A stretch of 64,000 nt of DNA from Casuarius casuarius (lineage: Eukaryota; Chordata; Aves; Casuariiformes; Casuariidae). Within the stretch, counting starts at the first letter, position 1. Each line of letters begins with the position of its first letter. Under the pieces are notes generated by a model. It ran no database searches and was not told the origin of the DNA. It saw only the letters and a list, made by a program, of their open reading frames with translations. The stretch covers positions 386,176 to 450,175 of the forward strand of contig PTFA01000192.1 in assembly GCA_003342895.1 (NCBI GenBank), read 5' to 3'. Positions 1 to 13,444 of this stretch are shown piece after piece. A program made the position numbers and the translations under genes.

Positions 1-1213
1 CCAGAGCTTCCTTTTCTGTGCATGGAGTGCACTGCATTCAGATATCAGGCTTTTTGGGAGGAGAGGCTGGTATCTGGAGCTGTGTTGCAGTTTTGGAGTT
101 CAGCAGCATTTACCCGCAACTTGGAAGGCAGATATCCAAAGGCTCATGGCCCTGGAGTTAGTGAACAGAGAGAGCACCCATGTTCCCTGCTTTCTGTGGG
201 GAAACTGGAGCTGCCTATTTCTAAGGGGAAGGGGAGAAGACTGGGTAGCAGCTGCCTCTCCTGGATCTCACCGATGCTGGTGGGGAGGGCCTAGATGGTG
301 AGTGGGGTAGGATGAGGTTTCACAAGAGGTAGGGAAGGACTGAACAGCTCAGTGCTGCTGAAAGAGGAACGCCTTGTTTTTCCTCCCTCCATGCTGCATT
401 CCTGCCGCTTGGGTTTGGTCACGTCTGGAACATATCAGACCCCTTTGTGATCTGCTTTAACTCACTAAAGTGGGGGAAAACTAGGTAGGCAACTCCGCTC
501 CCACGGGTAGTTTTTATCGCATTGGTAAGTTCAAAGTGGCTGAAGGACAAGGGAAGGGGAACCAGGGTGGAGTGTCTTAAATCAGCTCATGTCTCTTTGC
601 AACTGCATCCTGAGCTGAGTGCTAGTCCAGGACAGCTCTTCCAGGGCATCTGTCCTCTGCTCTGCTCTCCGGTTATGTCACGTCAACCACAACATCAGAT
701 AAACCTCTTTTACATACTTATACACAAACACTTCTCCAGGAAGGCTCACCTCCCAACTGAGGACTCCCTTTGGGGACTGGTGTGTGTGAGTGCCAGCCCT
801 GCCGGGGCAAGGGATACTTCACAGACCTGCTGTCAGCCCCCAGGAGCCCTGGGGCCCAGTGAGCAACAGTAATACATTAGCAGCCAGCCAGGGCACTCTG
901 GGCTTTAAGTGTTACTTAGGGAGTTGTTTATGAGGAAGCCAAGTGGCATCTGATGGGTAAATTAAATCACAGTGACAGACTGGTGACCCTGGGACAGCAG
1001 GACCAAACTCTCTGTCAGCCTCGTGGCCAACCCGTTATTAGATTGTGTTTGTCTCTTCCCCCTAAAATAGGCACTGAAGTGTCAGGAGCGGCAAGTCCCA
1101 TCCTGTGTCACAAGGCTGGATGATTTTTTTTCCTCCCCTTCCCCCACATGCTTTGCATGAGTCACCGTTCTTGTCGGTGCCTGATCCTCCTTGCATTCTG
1201 TCTCTGTCTCCAG
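1..1213 (+). other. MICALL1: MICALL1 intron (partial); no exon seen
   Basis: This stretch precedes the first recognisable MICALL1 exon. No open frame here resembles a CH domain, which must lie in exons upstream of the window. It ends in a normal polypyrimidine tract and cag acceptor at 1211-1213. The short open frames in it have no protein-like character and are taken as chance. Confidence 0.75.
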
Positions 1214-4200
1214 CCAGAGTCCCTCCGCCTATGAAGCGCCCAGCTGCTGCCGTGTCGCCTCCTCTACTGTCCCACAAGAAGCCTGTGACTGCGGTTGAGA
1301 GTCCACCACCACAGGTACCCAATTTCTTGATTCAAAGCTAGCCTGAAGCAGCAGTCCTCCCTGTGGTGCGGCTGAGGAGATCAGAGAGACACGGTGGGAT
1401 GGCTCTGTACAGTGGGCTGGCCATGTGTTTTAAGGTTGGAGAGGTTTATAGTATCAGTGACTTGGGGGACCCAGCTGAGAGGGCAGTTTCTTTCCAGCAG
1501 TATGTGGACCAAAATTTGTCTGTGGCAGGCAAGAGGGTGAGGAGATTGGTGCTGGAAGGTTCCCTGAGCACAAGGAGGGCACAAACACCCTCCTCCTAAA
1601 GGAGGATAACCCTGTGGGTGAGGAAGGGAGCAGGAATGCAGGCTGTGGGATTAGATGAGCAGAGGAGATGCCTTTTTCCTCCTCAGCCCTTTATTTCAGG
1701 GTTTAGCAAATATCTGGGGTGGCCTGTCTTCTGAAGAGACAGGGGGTTCCCCCTCAGGTCCCTGCTGCCTGGCATTTAGTGTAGTCCTTCTGCATCCCTT
1801 CCATCCTGCCTGTAGGTAGGGGCAAGGCACCTTCTGGAGGGATAGGCAGGGTATTGAAGTGACCCCTTCTAATTTGGGAAGAGGCAGCCTGCCTGTGCCT
1901 AGACTTGAGGGCAGCTGTGCTGTGCATTGTTAGACCCCAGGGCTGCATACTGAGCTGTGCCGCAAGTGCTCAGAGACAGGCCTTGCACGGGAGAGCAGCT
2001 GCTCCAGAGGAGCCAACAGCTCCCTGTGGCAGGCAGCCGAGGAGCAGATCGCAGCCCCCTGTGCTGAGCCCCCCTTGTGTTGCGTCTCAGGACGATGCCA
2101 CCTCGGACCCAGCAGAGCGGTCTCAGCGCACCACACTCAGCAGTACCTGCGCAGCCTGCCAGCAGCACGTCCATCTGGTCCAGCGCTACCTGGCAGAGGG
2201 CAAGCTCTACCACCGCCAGTGCTTCAGGTATGTTGCAGCCAGGCCTGGTGGGATGGCTGCTCTTCTCAGCACTGCAAGGCGAACTGGCATGGCTACAGCC
2301 AGCCAGATCCCATCTTTGTGTGTCCCTGTCCTTGGACAGTGCAGAGCATCAAGGGAGGGGAGTTCAGTGACAGTCCTTGAAATGAGACTGAAGAGGGTGC
2401 ATTTGCCTGCCTGTATCCTCCCAGCACCCTGTCCCATGGATCTGACTAGCTCCTCATGTCCAGCCATGTGCCTCTTGCCTCCCCCATGCTCCCTGCCTCC
2501 CCTGCTCTACCGCACTTCACTGAGCTGGGTTCCCAGCCCCTTGTGCTTCTCCTACCCTCATAACCAGGATGTTCTGCGTCTTTGCTCTTCCCCCTTCCTA
2601 CCAAGCACCATCCTCTTCCCATGAGGTCCAAGCCAGGACCTCAGACCCACAGAGCCCCTTCCTCCCACACTCCATGGCCTCAACTGGATCTACAAGCTCC
2701 AGCACTGCCTGGGGTGATGCTGAGCTCTCAGGGGAGCATGTGGAAAGCTGCAAGCTGTAACCACACTGAGAAATGAGAGATTAAACGTCATCTGCTCTGT
2801 GGTTACTCCCTGGGTGCAGGTTCTTACCTGCAGCACTTGCGAAGTCATTTCACTTTGCTTTCCTTGCTGCGGTGATGAAGGGGTGAGATCTCTTCTGTGG
2901 GCTGCGGGACAGAAGCCTGCACGTGGACAACTGGCATCTGAGGGCAGAAATGCTGAGCCATGGGAAAGACATGGGAGGCCTCACGTAACTATATAAACAG
3001 TTCCTGCCTAAGCCAACCTGGGGTGTGTCATAGAAGCACAGCATCAAAAGTGGGTGCTGAGCTGGGGCCTGTCACACTTCCCATCTGCATGCAGCTGGGG
3101 CAAAAGCAGGAGCTTTGGGATGCGGGTGTAACGACACTCGTGAGCCAGGAATAGGAGAAGTGCAGTGTGTTTCTTGGCACAGCTCATGGCCCTTCAGACT
3201 GAGCAGCGAGATTCCTGTAATTTTATCCTGAATGTTTTGTCTGCTTGTGCTTTCCTTGTCTTTTTTTCTGCTGATTCATGGGCAATGTTTGCTTGGGAAT
3301 GTCCTGTGGCAGCATGTTCTGTGGGTTGACTGAAATAAAACCAAAACAAACCTCCTTTCTCCCTTGTCCAAACTTGTTACCTCTTTGTTTCATCATACCC
3401 CTCCTCCTCACCCCCACAGTGTCGTCACACTACTGCTCTACATTTCAAAGTAAATACCAGTCGACTGGACACCTAGAGCAGAATTCCTCACCCAAATTAT
3501 CTGATTGCAGTGTAGGGCAGCCAGCTGCTATGAGCGCCAGGTATTCAGACAAGAAGAAACAAGCTTGGTTTTCATGGGAGTGCTTGATTGGCCCCTTGCC
3601 CTTGGCTCTGCTGCACATATATATCTTTCCTCCTTCCCAGGTGGAAAAGGGCTGACTTGGTTGCTAGTGCTGTGTGTTACAGTGGCATCTGGAGGGCTGC
3701 ATTAGGGAGGAGTCAAAGGCTCGGTGGGGAAACAGTTGATGATCCGAGAAGATGTGGCAGAGGATGAAGGATGGGGAAGGTTATTAACCTCATTTCAATA
3801 GGCAAGACACAGTGAGTGCAAGAAGGGCCATACTGGATCATTTCTGGGTCCTTCCAGCCTAAAGCCCTGTCTTTGATAGGGGCCAATAATCAATACCTGT
3901 GACGGAGCATAAGAACAGGGTAGGCATGTATAATACTTCTCTTGACTGCTCTTCAGGCCTTCAACTGAGGGATTTCTTGAGTCAGAAATGTTATCATTTT
4001 ATTTAGCTCTCAGTGGATTTTTTTTTTCCCCAAATACATCTGCCACTTTGAACCCATCTGAACCCTTGGCCACCACAAGGTCATAACAAGTAGCCCAGTA
4101 GCCTTCCTGTGCTTTGCAGGGGGAGTACCTCCCTGTGCTAGTTCTGAAACAGCTGCTTCCTAATTTCAGTTGACGCTCCCTAGTTCTTGTCTGTGAATGG

Positions 4201-7200
4201 TCAATCCCTTCCCCTGCTCTCAAGGCTGCCCGTGATTTTGTAGCTCTCTCTCGTATCCTCCACCAGCTGTGTCTTTTCCAGACAGTCAAATCCCATTCTA
4301 CTCAGGCCCAGAAACCTCTCCATAGCTCTGATAATAGCTGTTGCCCTTCCATGTCTACTATATCCTTTCTGAGCTGAGAGGGGGACCCAAATGCATACCA
4401 TTTTGAGTTATGAGTTATGAGCTCACCATGGGCTCATACAGTGGCATAGTGATGTTTTTCTGTTTCTCTCCTTTCCTGAATGACTTTCCCAAGATCATGC
4501 TAGGATTTAGTAGCAGAGGTGGGAATTAACCCTCCTCACCCCACAGGGATTGCCCAAATGCCAGTCCAAGCATTTTTCCTTAGCCCTCGTGTTTTCCCTT
4601 CAGGCAGGGTGGCATGCCCCCTCTCACAGGGCTCTGACTTCTCGTTGGCAGGTGTAAGGAGTGCTCCAGCACACTGCTCCCAGGGTCATACAAGCCTGGG
4701 CCGGAGGCGGGGACTTTTGTTTGCATGCAGCATCGTGGTAAATTGGCTGTGAGTGGGAAGACAGATGGAAGGCCCAGCCCAGACCGGCAGTCGCCAGAGC
4801 TAAGAACTGAATTTGGGGCTGGCAGCGTGGGTGAGGACGCAATCCCCATAGGAGTGGAGGTGGAGAAGGANAACAGTGACTCTGCAGAAAACACTGCAGA
4901 GACCCAGGTGGCTGCAGAGGGGGTGGCAGCAGAAAAAGACAGCGCACCCAGCAAAGCAGAGACACCGATGCTCCCTGCCCACACAGGAAGCGGAACATCC
5001 ATCTCCCAAATTCCTCCCAGACCTCCTCTTCCCAGCAAGCCCTCAGTGCCCAGCCAGGACAAAGCCAGCTTGCTGGATGGACGGCTCAAAGACACTCGGC
5101 CAACCCCTGCCCCAAGGAGGGCCACAGATCCGTCAACTGTCTCCCCTCCAACCTCTCATCCTGTCCCACGGCCCAGATCCACCATCCAGAGCGAGGCCAG
5201 CGAGTGTGGGCCTGGCATGGTGAACGGTGAGAGAGCACGGCGGCAGCACAGGGATATTGCCCTCTTCCACAGCAGCTGAGGCAGTCAGCTGCAGGTTGGA
5301 TGAGTTTCTTTCCTTCTCTGCAGCCTGACACCCTTCTGCCTCCAATTAAATCTCAGGCTCAGTCACTGAGCCTTCATCTGCCAGCCATCCCTGGAGTGGA
5401 TGGAGCAGCATAAGGTTTCACGCTTGCCTGCTCCCCTGTATTTCTGTGCGGCTTTCCAGAGGGTGCTGCCAGTGTGGAGAGAAGATGGCAGTGCTTGAGC
5501 AGTTTGCAGGAGTGGGGGCAGAGGAGCATGTTGGTTCTCCAGGTGCAACTCCAAGAGTGGGGTGGGGAGAAAAAGACAGGGAGGGTATTTGGAGGAGACT
5601 GGTTGCCCTGACCATGGGAGAAATGCCACAAGATTTTCAGGGAGTGAGAACAGTCAGCACCTTCTGCGGGGAGATATGTAAGAGGTGCCTTGTGTTGATT
5701 TAACCTCTTTCCTAATGTCCTTTCAGTGTTGTGACAGTCTGACCCTGTGTCTTTCTAGGTAGGGTACCTGAACCCAGCCCCCCCGTCCCAAAACCCCGAG
5801 GGAGACCCTGCTCCTCTGATCGGTACGTCCTTCTGTTTGCAGGTCACCTGGAAACTCCATAGTGAGGTAGGGCTGTGGGGACAGCTCAGCTGTGGACTCC
5901 CCACCTCCATCAGCCCCTGTCTCTTGGGAGGATGTAGGCCACAATCACATTTTTTCCCTGACTTTTGTTTGTCCATACCTCTGAGGGACTTTGTCCCTTA
6001 GGGTTTGTAAAGAGCTTGGGGGCTTTTGGAAATGTGTTTCTGGGGTGCGTACAGACTGCCAAGTGCCTTCTGCAGTGGCCCTGTCAGTGGCTGCTGAAAA
6101 GGGGACACTCAACTGCCTCGTGGAGGGTTTGTCCAGGGAAACGTCCAGTGCAAGGACTTTGTGGGTATTTGGCTACAATTAGGATCCTTTACACCTATCT
6201 AGGTGTTACTCAGGAACCTGCAGGGACTGGTGTTGATCTCATTCTTGCCTGTTCTTGGGGCAGAGGTTGCACAAACACACTGCACCTTGCGTTTGAAGTG
6301 ACCAAGGAGTGGGTGTACGCAGAAAGTAACCGCAGCTTTCCTGATGAGTGGTGATTCACTGTGCCATGGGACAGGGTTGTTTAGTGTGGACTGTGCCTCC
6401 GAAGGAGCAACAGTGCTTCCAGCTGCAGGAGTTAGCAAAGAAGGATCTGTCCCTGGGAGATGTGGACAATAAGGTGATGAATGGCCCTGTGAAGTGTAGG
6501 AAGTGAATGTGACAGCAGAGGGCAGATACCTAATCTTGGCTCTGACTCCATTTACAGCCTATAGAGCAGAGCCGGGTCTATGAATGGTGTCACCTTGCTG
6601 CTGGGGAAGGCTGTGTTGGGGAGGGGAGAACAGCTGTCTCCATAAAGCTCAGCCTTTACTACTGCTAAGCAGATGGAGACTAATATTTAGAAACCAAAAT
6701 GCTTGGCCCAGCGTGTAAGTGACATGGGCTGCCTTTCCCTCAAGCCCTTAGATTTGTCCTCAACCCACCACAGAGAACAAGCCACTTTGTGTCTGAAGAA
6801 GACTAGGGCCAGCCTCAAATGAGAAGCCTGGTCCTATCTGGGAGACATCCTGCTGCCTCCATCCTTCCCCTTGAGGACTAAGTCCTTCTCCCATGTCTTG
6901 ACCTCCCTGTCTGTCTCTGCTCCCTGACACCTCTCTCTTTCTCTCTCTGTTGTTCTCCCAGCACTGGAGCTGCTGCAAGAGCCAAGGACCCACCGTGGAT
7001 GGCCCTAGTGCAAGCAGAGCCCAAGAAGAAGCCAGCTCCCCCTCCTCCCCCTGGCAGCAGCCACGAGACTCCAAGCAGGACTTCAGAGGAGGAGGATGGG
7101 GAAGAGGTGAGGAAAGCCAAGAGCGAGGAAAGCAGGTCTGATGCTGCAGAGCCCAAACCATACAATCCCTTTGAAGAGGAGGATGACGAGGAAGAGGAGA

Positions 7201-10200
7201 ATGCTGCCACCGAAAAGAGCGCTCCTGAGCAGGAGCAGAGTGAGACTGCTGCCAGGCCCCTCCATCCCTGGTATGGCATCACCCCTACCAGCAGCCCAAA
7301 GGTGAAGAAGCGACCAGCTCCACGAGCCCCCAGTGCCTCCCCACTAGGTGAGCTTCCCCCCTCACCCCTACGTAAGCTTGCCCCCACCTCCTCAACCCCG
7401 GTGCAGCCCCTTCAAGCTCCCACTTCCCAGAAGCCTCTGCCTCACACTGGTGGGCCAGGCATTTATGCAGTGACAGCTGTGCTGGGCCTTGTGCTAAACA
7501 CATCCTCTCTCCCCCACTGGAGTACGGAGGGTTTGTAGGTGAGACCTTTGTTCTGGAGGGTCCCTTCTGCCCTCTCTGAAGAGAAAGTCAGATGCTGGTT
7601 CCCTTTGTGCTCACCTCCCCACCCCCAATGCATGCCTGCCCTTGTCTCCCAGCTGCCCCCTTCCTCCCTGAGCTCTCCCTTTGCTTTGCAGCCCACCACC
7701 CCGTCTCCAGGCTGTCGCACTCTGAGCCATCATCCTCCACCCCATCTCCAGCCCTCAGCCTCGAGAGCATCAACTCTGAGAGTTCAGCCAAGGTGCTGGG
7801 TGACGCTGATGAGGCCTCAGTGCCCAAAAGCTCCTCCGAGCCCACTGTCCATATGCCGACGGCTGCCAAGACCTCTAGCACTGAAACCCCGCTGGCCCGT
7901 GTCTCCTCCAGCGAAAGCCCTGCTGCCCCAGGCACCCTCTCCACCAACTCCTCCTTCTCCTCCTCCAGCGAGCTGACCAGCTTCAGCGGGGAGGCACAGC
8001 CCAGTGCCCCACACGCAAACAAGAGTGTCTCTGCTGGTAATTTAAAGACCAGCCCCAGCCGGCTGCCTCCCAAGCCTCCTGNTGGGGCTAGCCCTACGCC
8101 AATCGTCGTGGCTTCAGATGGGGGTGCTGCAAGTCCTCAGGCACCCTCCTCACCCAAGCCACAGCTGAAGGTGAGATGGTGACTTTCCTCCCATCCATAT
8201 CTGCGTCCTTTTCACCTCCCTTCATCACTTGGTCGCAGTGGGGACCACAAGGCCGGGCTTGCCTTTCATAGGTTTGATGTGTGACCCCCTGAAAGCAACC
8301 TACAGGCATGTGCTAGTTAAATGGTGGATGGGCTTACTCTGCCTGCCCCATGCGCTAAAAAAAGGCAGGATGCCATGGGATCAGAGCAAATAGGAAGGGA
8401 ATCATGAAGGAAAATAATTCAGCATGCTGGTTGGAGAGAGGCTGGAGAACTTGCTGTCAACTAACATTACTGAGGCCAGAGAAGTTAACACAGCTAGGAA
8501 AGAGAGGAAGCAATAGCAAACACAAGGACAAGCATCTATAGTGACATGGGATATGCTTCAGTGGCCAGGGCTGTAAATCTCTGCCTTGGGAGTGCATGAT
8601 GATGATGGAAAGCCATGCCTGTTCTAGAGAGGAACTTCCTGGGGAAGGTGCATTCCTCTGACAGCTGTGACCTGCTGGCTTTGTTGTTGTCCAGTGAACA
8701 AACTGGGAGGACAGCAGCTCACAGCCCCGTGGCTAGGATGCTGGTGGAGGTCAATGCTATGTTCCTCCTAGAAGTTGTCTGCCCAGTCCTAACCTGGGGA
8801 TACTGTATCCCTTTGCTTTCTTGGAGCCTCATATATCTCCTTTTGTCCCCTTGCTCCAGTCTTCCTGCAAAGAGAACCCCTTCAACCGGAAGCCATCACC
8901 TGCCACCTCTCCCTCTGCAAAGAAACCTCCCAAGGGCTCCAAGCCAGTGCGTCCTCCTGCACCAGGTCACGGTTTCCCACTGATCAAACGCAAGGTAAAA
9001 ACGCCCTACTGATGCATGAGTGGGTAGGGACCACAGCACAAGACTGTAGGTGGGGAGGGTGATGTCTAGGCTAGACTCCATTGATGGCAGCACCCTGGTC
9101 TCCCTTTATTTCAGGGTAGGGTGGGGATTGCAATCAGCTCTTAGGTGGAGTGCCCTTTGTCCCCCGCTCAGTATAGACCAACCTTAGGGTTACCGCTAGA
9201 AACTGGAGGTCGATGGTGACAGGAGGTCTCCGCTATGTGGCTTGGCAGGTGCAAACAGATCAGTACATCCCTGAGGAAGACATCTATGGGGAGATGGATG
9301 CCATCGAACACCAGCTGGACCAGCTGGAGCACCGTGGCGTGGCCTTGGAGGAGAAACTTCGCAGTGCTGAGAATGGTATGTGGGCTGTGCTGTCCTTTGG
9401 CTGTGGGGCAGGACGGACCCTAGGGCTGTCTTGTCTCCAGCAGGGTAAATAGCAGCAGTGACTTCCTCTCTGTTTATGCTGGGAATAGAGGAGCACAAGT
9501 GGCTGCATTGGGCTCCAGGAAATTTCACAGCCATACCCTTGGCATGGAGATGTCCCTAAAACAAGAGGAAGTGGTAAGGGGGATGGGGAGGAGGGAAGGT
9601 CTCTTTAGGCTCAGAAGCCAACTGAAGTCGGGTTGATTCTAGGTGGCTGCCCTGGCTTGGCAGAGCCCAGCCTGCTGCATGGTGTCAGGATCATACGGGG
9701 CTAGGGATGGCTCTGAATTGTCCCTTTGCTTGACAGACAGTCCTGAGGACAGCCTGCTGGTGGACTGGTTCAAACTCATCCACGAGAAACACATGCTGGT
9801 GCGCCATGAATCGGAGCTCATCTATATGTGAGTGTGTGTGTGTGCATGGGGGGAGGCGCTGACCCTGCTGCTGGGAACCCCGTTTCAGCCCTTCCAAAAT
9901 CATGCTTCCAGTGGAGGGTCTGACATGGCCTCCTTGCCTGGAGAAGTTGGGGGAAGAGGGCAAGCAGGCAGGCTTTGCACTGTCTCCAAACAGAACTGAC
10001 ACGCTGCAAGTCACTGATGGCCAGAGTCCCTGCAGCATCTTCTCCAGGAAGGCCTTGAGCAGCTGAGATTGGTACCTGCTGGGGCTAGGCTCCCTAGGTG
10101 CTTGGCCCCTGTGCTATACAGGATAAGACCAGCATCTTGGTGGTTCTTTGCAAGCCTACCCTGTACTGTGGGATGATGTTCTGCTCCTCTGGAGCCTTGC

Positions 10201-11574
10201 AGCGGTTTCCCAGCAGTGTCCCCTTCCCTCGCAGCTTCAAGCAGCAGAACCTGGAGCAGCGGCAGTCAGATGTGGAGTATGAACTGCGTTGCCTCCTGAA
10301 CAAACCAGGTAAAGCATCATTCTGGGTGTAGTTATTCCCATTTTTCCCTGGAACTTCATCTGCCCTCTGTCATGGCAGGTCTCTGGAGAAGAGAGCCAGA
10401 TCTTTAGGGAGGCCAGTGCATTCAGCTGGCTTTGGAGTCACTGCCCCATCTCATCACCTGCCACAGCCCTGGGCAGGGAGATGTTCCCTTTCCCCCATGG
10501 ATGCCAAGTACTGGGCTGCCCTAGCCCAGCTGGCCCTGCAGCACAGTAGAGTAGAAGGAGATCGCTCTTGCATGTGACTGGCTCAAGTGCCAGTGCCAAA
10601 TTCAGAGCTCCTTCAGTCATTTAATTGCCTGTCCTTCTTTGGGGGCTCGGTGGGTAGAGAAGGACTGGACCGATGAGGACCGAGTGAGGGAGAAGGTGCT
10701 GATGCAGGAGCTGGTGACCATCATCGAGCAGAGGAATGCCATCGTGAACTGCCTGGATGAGGACCGGCAGAGGTGAGGAGTGAGATGAGCTGGGTGAGAG
10801 GGGAAGGGGATGGCCTTTCTGACCTTGTGCCACTTGAGCTGCTTGTGGGGGTGTCCTGAGATGTCCCTGTTGCTGACAGGTCTCCCAGGCTTCCCAGTCC
10901 TTTTCTCTTTGAATGGCTTGTGTGGGAAAGACAGGGCAGCACTTAGAGCATGTGGGATTGATCTTCGTGGTAGCAAAGGCTCGCGAGACAGTAGTGGATC
11001 CACCCCTCTGTGGCTTATAAGTAGGAGGTTCTCTAGCCTTAAACAATACAGCAGCTGTTTTCAGGGCAGAATTGCTGACCTATTTCCCACTGTTTCTTTC
11101 AGGGAAGAGGAGGAGGATAAAATGCTAGAAGCCATGATTAAAAAGAAAGGTAAGAAATGATCAGGAAGGTTTTAGTTATGATTTCACTGCAGACCCCAGC
11201 TAGGGGCAGCATTAACCATTCATCAGATTTTGTGCAGAAGGAGAGATTGTGCTGTGCAGCCTCTGGAGCCTTTCCTGTAGGGCCGTTAAGGTTTGGGGCA
11301 CAGCCATCTGTGCAGTCCTGTTATCACAGAAAGAAGTGTGCATGCAGTGGAGGGCTTTGATTCATTGCTTTCACCTCCGCCTCCGTTGTCATGTATATGT
11401 GTGTGTACAACCATCAGCATCACATAGTAACAACCCCATTTTGCAACTCCAGAATTTCACAAGGAGACTGAGACCGAGAGCAAGAAGAAAGGCAAATTCA
11501 AGCCCATGAAGGTGCTTAAGTTGCTGGGCAACAAGCATGACTCCAAAAGCAAGTTGCCCAAGGAGAAAAGCTAG
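1214..11574 (+). CDS. MICALL1: MICAL-like protein 1, 5'-partial (13 exons)
   Basis: MICALL1 is a scaffold of tubular recycling endosomes that binds EHD1 and Rab8/Rab35-type GTPases. Coding exons: 1214-1314, 2091-2227, 4652-5226, 5759-5822, 6962-7347, 7692-8170, 8860-8994, 9249-9375, 9737-9827, 10235-10308, 10658-10772, 11103-11149, 11453-11574. All junctions are GT/AG and the phases join without a break, giving 816 codons plus TAG. Exons 2 and 3 encode one LIM domain (CAAC, HRQC, CKEC, CMQH zinc ligands). A proline-rich middle follows, with an acidic run. NPF motifs, known EHD-binding sites, are at 7164-7172 and 8875-8883. The last six exons encode the helical bMERB (Rab-binding) domain, from DQYIPEEDI to a Lys-rich end. 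The CH domain lies upstream of the window. Single N bases at 4871 and 8092 leave two residues open. Identification rests on near-identity of LIM and bMERB segments to human MICALL1 as I remember it. Confidence 0.96.
3815..4478 (-). mobile_element. Old CR1-type LINE fragment (3' part, antisense)
   Basis: Within a MICALL1 intron the plus strand has a decayed series of phrases typical of the 3' end of CR1 retrotransposons read in antisense: a gggccatactgga start, a ccctgtctttgata stretch, ctccctagttcttgt near 4180, gattttgtagctc near 4232, ttgcccttccatgtct near 4342 and a tatcctttctgagctgag phrase near 4368. The family is abundant in turtles, crocodilians and birds. Divergence and indels are heavy, so boundaries are approximate. 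Strand is inferred from CR1 sequences as I remember them. Confidence 0.6.
4480..4545 (+). mobile_element. MIR/CORE-SINE-like remnant
   Basis: The words actttcccaagatcatgct and agcagaggtgggaatt follow the order of the MIR/CORE-SINE body (cttgcccaaggtcacac, then ggcagagctgggaat). It abuts the CR1-like fragment and may be part of the same ancient insertion cluster. Short and diverged. Confidence 0.4.
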
Positions 11575-13415
11575 AGCAGGGGAAAGCCAGCAGCGGGAGG
11601 GATGTGCTGTCCGACTGCCCTGCGGTCCCTGCAGCTGGCAGGGAGGCCTGCCAGGAGGGGCTTGTGTCCCTCCGCTCCTCACATCTCTCCAGAAGCTACG
11701 CCTCTCCCCCATCGCTCCCTCCCCAGGCACTGGAGCTGACATCTCCCTGGGGAGCCGCCAGCCCTCTGCCCGGAGCAGGGGAGTCTGACCACAGTGCTGA
11801 CCACAGACCCCCTTTCTGAGGCTGCAGAGGGGTCCAGCGGAGGAGAGTGACGGTGCTTCTTCCCCTCTGCGAAGCCTTGCTAACGAGGTGGGGAGAAGAT
11901 GGGTTAGCTTTTCAGAAATGTTACTCTGTTGCGTGTTTCTGTTATTAATTGAGAAGTAAGCCGAGGAGTTTGGTGTTTGTGGGAAAACTTGCACTAACTG
12001 CCCCCTCCCTTTCCTCCGCTCTAACTGTGACAGTTCCATGTGCCTCCAACCCCACTAGGAGGGAATTGGGCCGAACTGTCTTTCCCTGCTCTCCTGCTCT
12101 TGCCTCTTTCCTGTCCCAATTTTAACTTTAAGAGAAAATTCTGGCCTTAGAAGCAGGATTCTTTGGGTTTTACTGGCCTAAACTAAAATGTTAAAAAAAC
12201 ACTCCCACATCACAAAGTCCTAGAGACATAGCCAAAAAAAAAAGGTGCCCTATTTATTCTGAGGTTTCCCCTCCCACTGAAGATTTTTCTCCCTCCAGCA
12301 CCAGAGCTGGGCAGGCTCCATTACAAGGCTGAGCGGACCCAAGGGGATAATGTATTTCTGCTAGGATGTAGCCTATACACCCTACTCAGGACATCTTACC
12401 CCCCCCCCGCTGCTGCTAAACAGACTGACTCTGCTGCCTTTACGGGGAGGGAGGAACATTCCTTTTCCAGACAAGGGCAGAAAAGCGCAAGATTTACTTA
12501 GTGCCAGCAAGGGGCAGCTTGTGCCCCTGCTCACCAGTGCCACCCTTGAGCAGCTGGGGAAAGGGGCATGGGTCACAACTGACCTTTCCCAGCTTCGTCT
12601 GTATATACTTTAAAGGTGTGCAAAAAGGGTTTGGCTGGTTATTTTTTACACCTCCTTTACTAGATGAATTCAAACCCACCCAAAACTTTTTAAACCCTTA
12701 TTTTATTTGTCGTGTGTGCGTGTGTGTGTGTGTACGTTGGAGGAGGGAATGGGGGAATGGTATTCTTCCAGCCATCCCTTCTTTCTTCCCTTTTTTTTCT
12801 TTTTTTTTTGTTTCCTGCCTTCTCCTCCAAGGCGAGGAGCTATTTATTGAGTTGTTCGATCAGTCTGAATTAGACACTGATTTTTATGGCTGTTTGGTTG
12901 GTCAGCTCTTTGTCATGCCTTCTCATGAGCAAATTAGACATACCAGCCCCGAGCAAATTGCTGCAGTCCCTTCTAAAAATCCAACAGGCGTTATCCAGAA
13001 CACTCTCCCTTAGAGCAGTGCCTTGCAGCATGACTGGCGTAGCAGTCTAGAAAGTGATCCCCGTTTCCCAAAACCTGAGGGACCTGAGCCTCACCTCATT
13101 CCCAGCATGGCTCCTATGGGTGGGAGCTGGCAAGCTCAGCCCCATGCTGGTGATGCCATTTCACTCTTGCCATACTCCAGCTGGCTGATCAGAAGCAGTG
13201 GTAGGGAAGGAGAGATCCCAAAGCACAACTCTTCTCCAAGAAGCAAATTCGCTTCAGAGCCTGCTGTCATGTCACTGTTGCCAAAGGCCATCGGGATTGC
13301 TGCAGCCTGATCCCTCTTGGCCCCGCTCCTGGTCAGAACTTTGATTTGTAAATTACACTGTACTAATTCTGTGATTTCCATTCACCTGAGCAGAAATAAA
13401 AGAAAGCTTGGAGTT
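11575..13415 (+). other. MICALL1: MICALL1 3'UTR
   Basis: About 1.8 kb without coding potential runs from the TAG at 11572-11574 to a canonical AATAAA at 13395-13400. It includes a short TG repeat near 12716-12733 and T-rich and A-rich runs. No competing polyadenylation hexamer in good context was noticed earlier. Confidence 0.8.
13395..13400 (+). terminator. MICALL1: Polyadenylation signal of MICALL1
   Basis: AATAAA on the plus strand, the first good hexamer after the MICALL1 stop. Cleavage would fall at about 13412-13425, next to the expected 3' end of the opposing C22orf23 mRNA. Confidence 0.7.
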
Positions 13416-13438
13416 AAAAACTGATCATGGCTTAGATT

Positions 13439-13444
13439 TTTATT
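13439..13444 (-). terminator. C22orf23: Probable polyadenylation signal of C22orf23
   Basis: TTTATT on the plus strand reads AATAAA on the minus strand, about 780 bases past the C22orf23 stop. Cleavage would fall near 13415-13425, so the two convergent mRNAs would end almost at the same point. Confidence 0.5.
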
